This document shows, piece by piece, positions 57,026 to 64,000 of a stretch of DNA of 64,000 nt. The DNA lies in the NCBI RefSeq assembly GCF_006442815.1, contig NZ_VFVL01000013.1:62001-126000 (forward strand), in the 5' to 3' direction. The translations under genes and the position numbers were made by a program. Each line of letters opens with the position of its first letter. Position 1 is the first letter of the stretch. The notes beneath the pieces are model-generated. The model was given only the letters and a program-made list of their open reading frames with translations. It was not told the origin of the DNA and ran no database searches. The DNA comes from Mesorhizobium sp. B2-4-3 (GTDB lineage: Bacteria > Pseudomonadota > Alphaproteobacteria > Rhizobiales > Rhizobiaceae).

Positions 57026-58309
57026 TCAAGCCGCCTGCGGTTCCGGCTCGAAGGCCGGCCTGCTCGTGTTGATCAGCAGCGAGATACAAGCCGCCGCAAT
57101 ACCCGTCATGCCGGCAATCAGGAAGGCCAGCTCGTAATTGCCCTGCAGCTCGCGCATCGTGCCGCCGAAGGCGGCGGCCGCCGCGGCGCCGATCTGGTGT
57201 CCGGCGACGATCCAGCCGAACACGATCGGTCCGCTGCGGTCGCCGAAAGCCTCGTTGGCAAGCCTCAGCGTCGGCGGCACGGTGGCGATCCAGTCGAGCC
57301 CGTAGAGCACGGCGAAAATGACCAGGCTGGTGGCCGAGAAGCCGGAATAGGGCAGGTAGATCAGCGACAGCCCGCGCACCGCGTAGTAGACGCCGAGCAG
57401 CTTGCGCGGATCGAAACGGTCGGTGAGCCAGCCGGACAGCGTGGTGCCGATCAGGTCGAAAATGCCCATCATCGACAAGAGCCCGGCCGCCTGCACCTCG
57501 CCGATGCCCATATCGCCGCAAAACGCGATGAGATGCGTGCCGACGAGGCCGTTGGTGGTGAAGCCGCAGACGAAGAAGGTGGCGAACAGGTACCAGAACA
57601 CCCGCGTGCCGGCGGCGCGGCGCAGCGTGTTCAGCGTATGCGCCAGGAAATTGCCCTGCGATGCCGGCGACACCGGCGGCACGTCATTCGCATCGGCGCC
57701 GTAGCGCACCTGGCCGATCGAAGCGGGGCGCTCCGGCACCAGCAGCAAGACAAAGGGTATCAGCGCCGCTGTCGCCAGCGCCACGGCGATCGCCACCGGC
57801 TTCCAGCCGCCGCTCTGCGCCAGCGAGGCGATGAGCGGCAGGAACACCAGCATGCCGGTGGCGCTGGAGGCCGACATCAGCCCCATCATCAGGCCTCGAT
57901 TGGTCTTGAACCAGCGGTTGACGATGGTGGCGCCGAGCACGCTCGCCACCGCGCCCGAACCGATGCCGGAAAACACGCCCCAAGTGAGGAAAAGATGCCA
58001 GGGCTCAGTCATCAACAGGCTGAGCGCGGTCGATCCCGACATCACCAGCAGCGCGCCGAGCAACGTGCGGCGCAGCCCGATGCGCTCCATCAGCGCCGCC
58101 GCGAACGGACCGGTCAAGCCGTAAAGCAGGATGCCGACGCTGGCGGCCCAGGAGGTCACGTCGCGACGCCAGCCGAAGCTTTCTTCCAGCGGCACCATCA
58201 TCACCGACGGCGCGGAACGAAGCCCGGCCGCGATCAAAAGGCAGAAGAAGATGACGGCAACGACGACGAAAGCGTAGCGCTGGCCAAACGGACGGGACTG
58301 GGCTATCAT
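57026..58309 (-). CDS. MFS transporter, monocarboxylate-porter-like
   Basis: A 427-residue carrier with about twelve hydrophobic segments. The start FFCLLIAAGLRSAPSVMMVPLEESFGW and motif VNRWFKTNRGLMMGLMSASSATGM are typical of the OFA/MCT-like branch. The loop with LTDRFDPRKLLGVYY is the second-half motif A. The upstream operator overlaps its start codon, and a TetR gene lies divergently, so it is probably repressed by that regulator. The substrate is not predictable. Confidence 0.9.
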   Translation of the reverse strand: MIAQSRPFGQRYAFVVVAVIFFCLLIAAGLRSAPSVMMVPLEESFGWRRDVTSWAASVGILLYGLTGPFAAALMERIGLRRTLLGALLVMSGSTALSLLMTEPWHLFLTWGVFSGIGSGAVASVLGATIVNRWFKTNRGLMMGLMSASSATGMLVFLPLIASLAQSGGWKPVAIAVALATAALIPFVLLLVPERPASIGQVRYGADANDVPPVSPASQGNFLAHTLNTLRRAAGTRVFWYLFATFFVCGFTTNGLVGTHLIAFCGDMGIGEVQAAGLLSMMGIFDLIGTTLSGWLTDRFDPRKLLGVYYAVRGLSLIYLPYSGFSATSLVIFAVLYGLDWIATVPPTLRLANEAFGDRSGPIVFGWIVAGHQIGAAAAAAFGGTMRELQGNYELAFLIAGMTGIAAACISLLINTSRPAFEPEPQAA

Positions 58310-58368
58310 GTTACTGACCGGTACGTTGCAATGGGATGAGGCCCTACATACGTACCGGTCAGTAACAT
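58308..58368. promoter_or_regulatory. Perfect 19-bp inverted-repeat operator pair between MFS and tetR
   Basis: ATGTTACTGACCGGTACGT (58308-58326) and its exact reverse complement (58350-58368) are separated by 23 bases. Each arm contains the ACCGGT palindrome core (GACCGGTA), typical of TetR sites. The left arm overlaps the MFS start codon; the right arm lies 20 bases before the TetR start. This strongly suggests dual-site autorepression. Confidence 0.8.
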
Positions 58369-58387
58369 TGTCAAGCGAGTTGTTTGC

Positions 58388-58996
58388 ATGCCATCGGACG
58401 ATAAAATTGATGCGTCATTGAGCGGAGCTCCGGCGCCGAAGGCTGCGGACAAGATCCTGGACGCGGCGCGCGACCTGTTTTATCGCGAAGGCATCCGGGC
58501 GATCGGCGTCGACGAGATCGTCAGGCGCGCCGGCGTGACCAAGCCGAGCCTTTATCGCAGCTTCCCGTCCAAGGACGAGCTTGCCGCCTCCTATCTGCGC
58601 AAATACGACCTCGAATTCTGGGAGCGGTTCGACGAGGCCGTCGACGCGCATCCAGGCAAGCCGCGCGCGCAGATCATCGCTTTCCTGACCCGCGTCGGCA
58701 AACGCACGCAAAAGCCGGATTATCGAGGCTGCGGCATGACCAACGCGGCGGTGGAATATCCCGAGCGCGGCCATCCCGCGCGGGTGGTGAGCGAGAACAA
58801 CAAAGTCGAATTGCGCCGCCGCCTGCGCGCCATGGCCACCGCGATGGGTGCCGCCGATTCCGATACGCTGGGCGACGGCCTGCTGCTCCTCATCGAGGGC
58901 GCCTATATCAGCGGCCAGCTCTTCGGCCTCGGCGGACCGGCGGCGGCCGTCGCCCGCAACGCCGACCTCTTGATCGAAGCCAGCTTGAAGAAATAG
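58388..58996 (+). CDS. TetR-family transcriptional repressor
   Basis: A 202-residue regulator. The N-terminal helix-turn-helix covers about residues 17-65: ILDAARDLFYREGIRAIGVDEIVRRAGVTKPSLYRSFPSKDELAASYL. The C-terminal ligand-binding half has GCGMTNAAVEYPERGHP. It probably represses its own gene and the divergent MFS carrier. No good ribosome site is visible in front of the ATG. Confidence 0.9.
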   Translation: MPSDDKIDASLSGAPAPKAADKILDAARDLFYREGIRAIGVDEIVRRAGVTKPSLYRSFPSKDELAASYLRKYDLEFWERFDEAVDAHPGKPRAQIIAFLTRVGKRTQKPDYRGCGMTNAAVEYPERGHPARVVSENNKVELRRRLRAMATAMGAADSDTLGDGLLLLIEGAYISGQLFGLGGPAAAVARNADLLIEASLKK

Positions 58997-59040
58997 CAAT
59001 TGAAGCTACGCTTTCGGCAACTCGAACGGAGTTGTCAGCC

Positions 59041-59631
59041 ATGCGCGCTCTTCTGATCCCGCTTGCCCTCGCCGGTTTCTGCCAGGCGGCCCAGGCCGGC
59101 GACATCTCCAGCGCCTACACCGATCTCGACTGGAAGAAGGACTGCGTGACCTACGCCCAGGCCGCGGAAGGCGACGGCGATTGGGCAAGCCTCGTCTGCT
59201 CGGGCTATCGCGGCTACCCGGTGCTGATCGGCTACGACGACGCGCGGGAGTCTCTCTATTACGGCTTTCCGTCCGACGACATGACCGCGGTCTGGGAGAG
59301 CTTCACTGCCTTCAACGGCTCGGGCCCGAAGGTCGAGTGGCGCATCGAGACCAGTGGCGATGTCGCCATCCCCTTCGCCGCCATCCATCGCCGCTCGATC
59401 AGCGACCCGCAGGACGAGAAGAAATCGACCGACGTGCTGGTCGTCGCCAAGGTGGCGCAACCGGAAGAACATCAGGGATGCACGATCGGCCTGGTTTTAG
59501 CCACCGGCAACGCACAGGCCAACGACCAGGCGCGCAAGCTCGCCGACGACAAGGCGAAAACCTTCGCCTGCGGTAAGGACAAGCGCGAAGTGATCGGCGA
59601 CGTGCCGCCCTTCGGCCGCGTGGATAACTAA
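59041..59631 (+). CDS. Exported protein of unknown function
   Basis: A 196-residue protein with a signal peptide (LLIPLALAGFCQAAQA, cleaved after about residue 19). The mature part has four cysteines and a C-terminal region GCTIGLVLATGNAQANDQARKLADDKAKTF ending FAC. I do not recognise a family with confidence. CGGAG lies upstream of ATG 59041. It is followed by the fad gene after 101 bases on the same strand. Confidence 0.75.
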   Translation: MRALLIPLALAGFCQAAQAGDISSAYTDLDWKKDCVTYAQAAEGDGDWASLVCSGYRGYPVLIGYDDARESLYYGFPSDDMTAVWESFTAFNGSGPKVEWRIETSGDVAIPFAAIHRRSISDPQDEKKSTDVLVVAKVAQPEEHQGCTIGLVLATGNAQANDQARKLADDKAKTFACGKDKREVIGDVPPFGRVDN

Positions 59632-59732
59632 CCGGGCTCGCCAACCGTTAGGCCAGCGCTGCATCGGGTTCCCATTCGCCTCGCTGCCGAGTAAACCCTT
59701 GCGCGATTGCAGCCGGTCTCGGGAGGTTCCGC

Positions 59733-61808
<2,076 letters not shown>

Positions 61809-61811
61809 CTT

Positions 61812-62003
61812 CGTCATTCCAGGGCGAAGCGAAGCGTAGACCCTGGAATCCATGCCGTTCCATCAAACGAGGAATGCGACGGTGCAGAAGAGGGCATGGC
61901 ACAGCCGTCGATCGTTCTGCACTGTCGAGGCTCTCGGACGTCACGGCATGGATTCTATGGTCTGGGCGCGTCGCTTCGCTCCTTGCTCCGCCATAGAATG
62001 ACA
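61812..62003. repeat. Family B palindromic element, copy 5
   Basis: CGTCATTCCAGGGCGAAGCG with GACCCTGGAATCCATGCCG on the left; GTCACGGCATGGATTCTATG and CTCCGCCATAGAATGACA on the right. The arms are again unlike variants, and the outer end lies 3 bases after the stop of the beta-oxidation gene. It occupies most of the 333-base gap to the BMP gene. Confidence 0.87.
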
Positions 62004-62141
62004 AAGGAGAGGATCGCCCCCTCTATTGCCGTCACCAAATTTGACCATGTGGACAAATCTCGGGCGCCGTTCCATAGTCCTGGGCGTCTGACATTTTTGA
62101 ACGGCCGGCTCGACACGGCTGTCGAACAGAGGGGCACTTCA

Positions 62142-63167
62142 ATGGAAAACGACCGTAGAAAATCGCAACGCGCCGGCCTGTCGCGGCGCAACGTGCTGGA
62201 ACTCGGCGCACTCGGCCTCGCGGCGACCGTGCTGCCCGGCGCGGCCTTCGCCAAGGACAAGAAGCTGAAGGTGGCGGCGATCTTCGCCACGCCGATCGAG
62301 GAGCCGTGGGACAACCAGATCCATGTCGCCCTGCAGAAGGCCGAGAAGGAGCTGGGCATCGAATACAAATGGTCGGAAAAGGTGCAGACCGCCGACTTCA
62401 GCCGCGTGATGCGCGAATATGCGCAGGGCGGCTACCAGCTGGTGCTGGGCGACGCTTTCGCCGCCGAGCGTGAATCGCGCCGCACGGCAAAGCAATTCCC
62501 GAAGACGGCGTGGCTGTTCGGCTCGGGTGCCGGGCCGGCCGAGCCCAATTTCGGCGTCTTCGACAACTGGATCCATGAGCCGGCCTATCTCTCCGGCATG
62601 ATCGCCGGAAAAATGTCGAAGTCGGGCACGGTGGGCGCCGTCGCGGCGATGGGCATCCCGGAAGTGAACCGGCTGGTCAACGCCTTCTTCGCCGGCGCCA
62701 AGGAGGTCAATCCGAACGTCAAGAAGAAGGTCGCCTTCATCGGCTCGTTCTTCGACCCGCCCAAGGCCAAGGAAGCGGCCGTGGCGCAGATCGATGCCGG
62801 CGTCGACGTCATCTATGCCGAGCGCTTCGGCGTCATCGAGGCGGCGGTCGAGAAGAAGATTTTTGCCATCTCCAACATGTCCGACCAGTCCAGCCTCGGG
62901 CCGGACACGGTCATCACCGGCCCGGTGTGGGACATGTACCCGACGGTCGAGCAGGCGATCAAGCTGGTCAAGGCCGGCGTCTTCACCGCGCAGGACTATG
63001 GCGACTTCTCGCGCATGGCCAAGGGCGGTTCCTACCTCGCGCCCTTCCACAAGTTCGACAAGACGCTGCCGGCGGAGGTGAAGGACCTGGTCGAGAAGAA
63101 GAAAGCCGAGATCCTCGAAGGCAATTTCCGCGTCGACGTCGACGAGAACACGCCGGTTTCGGATTGA
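62142..63167 (+). CDS. BMP-family ABC transporter substrate-binding protein
   Basis: A 341-residue periplasmic binding protein of the basic membrane protein (BMP/PnrA-like) family. A twin-arginine-type signal is present (LSRRNVLELGALGLAATVLPGAAFA, residues 14-38). The binding-protein body starts LKVAAIFATPIEEPWDNQIH and contains YAERFGVIEAAVEKKIFAISNMSDQ. Family members usually bind nucleosides or related purines. An ABC ATPase follows after a repeat element; permease genes would lie beyond the window. Confidence 0.88.
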   Translation: MENDRRKSQRAGLSRRNVLELGALGLAATVLPGAAFAKDKKLKVAAIFATPIEEPWDNQIHVALQKAEKELGIEYKWSEKVQTADFSRVMREYAQGGYQLVLGDAFAAERESRRTAKQFPKTAWLFGSGAGPAEPNFGVFDNWIHEPAYLSGMIAGKMSKSGTVGAVAAMGIPEVNRLVNAFFAGAKEVNPNVKKKVAFIGSFFDPPKAKEAAVAQIDAGVDVIYAERFGVIEAAVEKKIFAISNMSDQSSLGPDTVITGPVWDMYPTVEQAIKLVKAGVFTAQDYGDFSRMAKGGSYLAPFHKFDKTLPAEVKDLVEKKKAEILEGNFRVDVDENTPVSD

Positions 63168-63191
63168 CGCCTGGTTGAGGGGCGGCGCGAG

Positions 63192-63324
63192 GCCCCCCTC
63201 TCTGTCCTGCCGGACATCTCCCCGTTGGAAGGGGGAGATTGGCAGTTCCGTCGACGCTCAATCTTTCAACATTGAAAGTTGGCGAAGGCCGCCGTGATGG
63301 CCGGCAGGCCAGAGAGGGGGGTGC
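63192..63324. repeat. Family C palindromic element, copy 3
   Basis: GCCCCCCTCTCTGTCCTGCC and GGACATCTCCCCGTTGGAAG face the GATGGCCGGCAGGCCAGAGA and GGGGGG end, with a central TTTCAACATTGAAAG palindrome (63262-63277). It lies between the BMP gene and its ATPase on the same strand, so it would be transcribed within the operon. Confidence 0.83.
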
Positions 63325-63371
63325 AGCGCAGCCCTCCGTGGTTGGCCGGATCGCAAATCCAGGGAGCCCCC

Positions 63372-64000
63372 TTGTCCGCCCCACTCATCGAAATGCGCGG
63401 CATCACCAAGAGCTTCGGCGCCGTCAAGGCGAACGAGGCCGTCGACCTCAGCGTGGCGCCGGGCGAGATCCTCGGCCTGCTTGGCGAGAACGGCGCCGGC
63501 AAGACGACGCTGATGAACGTGCTGTTCGGCGCCTATGCGCCGGACGCCGGCGAGATCCTGGTCGAAGGCAGGGCCGTCGCCATCCACAATTCGGCCGATG
63601 CGCTGGCCGCCGGCATCGGCATGGTGCATCAGCATTTTCACCTCGCGCCACGCCTCACGGTGCTTGAGAATCTTCTGATCGGCATTCCCGGCAAGTCCGG
63701 CCGCATCGACCGCGCCGGTGGACTGGCGCGATTGAAGGAGATCGGCCGCCAGCATGGGCTCAACCTCGATCCGAACCTGCCGGTCTCGGCGCTGTCGGTC
63801 GGCGAGCAGCAGCGGCTGGAGATCATCAAGGCGCTGTTCCGCGGCGCCAAGCTTTTGATCCTCGACGAGCCGACGGCGGTGCTGGCGCCGAGCGAGGTCG
63901 ACGGCCTGTTTGCCGCCCTGCGCTCGATGGCGGCGCAAGGTCTCGGCATCATCTTCATCTCGCACAAGCTGAATGAAGTTCGCGCCCTCACCCATCGCTG
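63372..64000 (+). CDS. ABC transporter ATP-binding protein, cut by window edge
   Basis: The first 209 codons are visible. The N-terminal ATPase domain has Walker A GENGAGKTT (about residues 39-47), the signature LSVGEQQRLEI and Walker B LLILDEPT near 165. It is probably the two-domain ATPase that accompanies a BMP binding protein, as in RbsA/NupA-like systems. The start is a TTG at 63372 behind AGGGAG; ATG 63393 is seven codons inside and would still give a complete domain. Confidence 0.9.
   Translation, partial: MSAPLIEMRGITKSFGAVKANEAVDLSVAPGEILGLLGENGAGKTTLMNVLFGAYAPDAGEILVEGRAVAIHNSADALAAGIGMVHQHFHLAPRLTVLENLLIGIPGKSGRIDRAGGLARLKEIGRQHGLNLDPNLPVSALSVGEQQRLEIIKALFRGAKLLILDEPTAVLAPSEVDGLFAALRSMAAQGLGIIFISHKLNEVRALTHR

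Overview
The window is GC-rich, densely coding chromosomal DNA of an alphaproteobacterium. It is most likely a member of the Hyphomicrobiales (Rhizobiales), and Mesorhizobium or a close relative fits best. The reasons are an F1 ATPase operon (atpHAGDC) without the F0 genes, a very large NAD-glutamate dehydrogenase, the gene set htpX-rsmB-heparinase-purH, a Usg protein, and many short palindromic intergenic repeats. This is inferred from protein families and layout; no rRNA marker is present. I see no tRNA, rRNA, CRISPR array, prophage or insertion sequence.

Layout. 1-3.0 kb: divergent hexuronate genes uxaC (cut by the left edge) and a mannonate/fructuronate oxidoreductase, sharing a clear operator. 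3.2-8.3 kb: atpHAGDC on the minus strand with its own terminator and odd heptanucleotide repeats between atpD and atpC. 8.5-17.1 kb: a small membrane protein, a racemase-family protein, priA, transaldolase, lptE, leuS and a YggS-type PLP protein. 17.2-22.6 kb: an antitoxin without a visible toxin, a membrane protein, and two aldo/keto reductases around a divergent LysR/MFS pair. 22.9-30.5 kb: usg, acsA-MOSC, cyclopropane fatty acid synthase, a candidate structured RNA with a 23-codon ORF, a Tad-like von Willebrand protein and a transglutaminase. 30.8-40.4 kb: a HAD phosphatase, an SDHAF4-like protein, htpX-rsmB, a PhyH/AraC pair, a heparinase-like protein and purH. 40.5-52.5 kb: an MFS carrier, NAD-GDH, a CMD/peroxidase-like gene with a decayed partial copy nearby, a YCII protein, an exported ammonia-lyase-fold protein without the cofactor-forming triad, a LysE exporter and a DUF1062 protein. 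52.6-64 kb: typA, phoD, an MFS/TetR pair with a perfect double operator, a fused beta-oxidation enzyme, and the start of a BMP-family ABC transporter that runs off the right edge.

Most genes are housekeeping (ATP synthesis, translation, replication restart, purine synthesis, acetate activation, glutamate catabolism, envelope assembly) with small catabolic or efflux modules between them. The intergenic spaces hold at least four families of dispersed palindromic repeats: five copies of a ~180 bp element, four of a 'GAGCAATTCC' element, three of a 'CTCCCCC' element and two of a 'GAGCATGATC' element.

The least conventional items are the exported MIO-less ammonia-lyase homologue (48551-50371), the structured transcript carrying a 15-base perfect match to the 16S anti-Shine-Dalgarno tail (27649-27843), and the decayed duplicate at 48280-48420.
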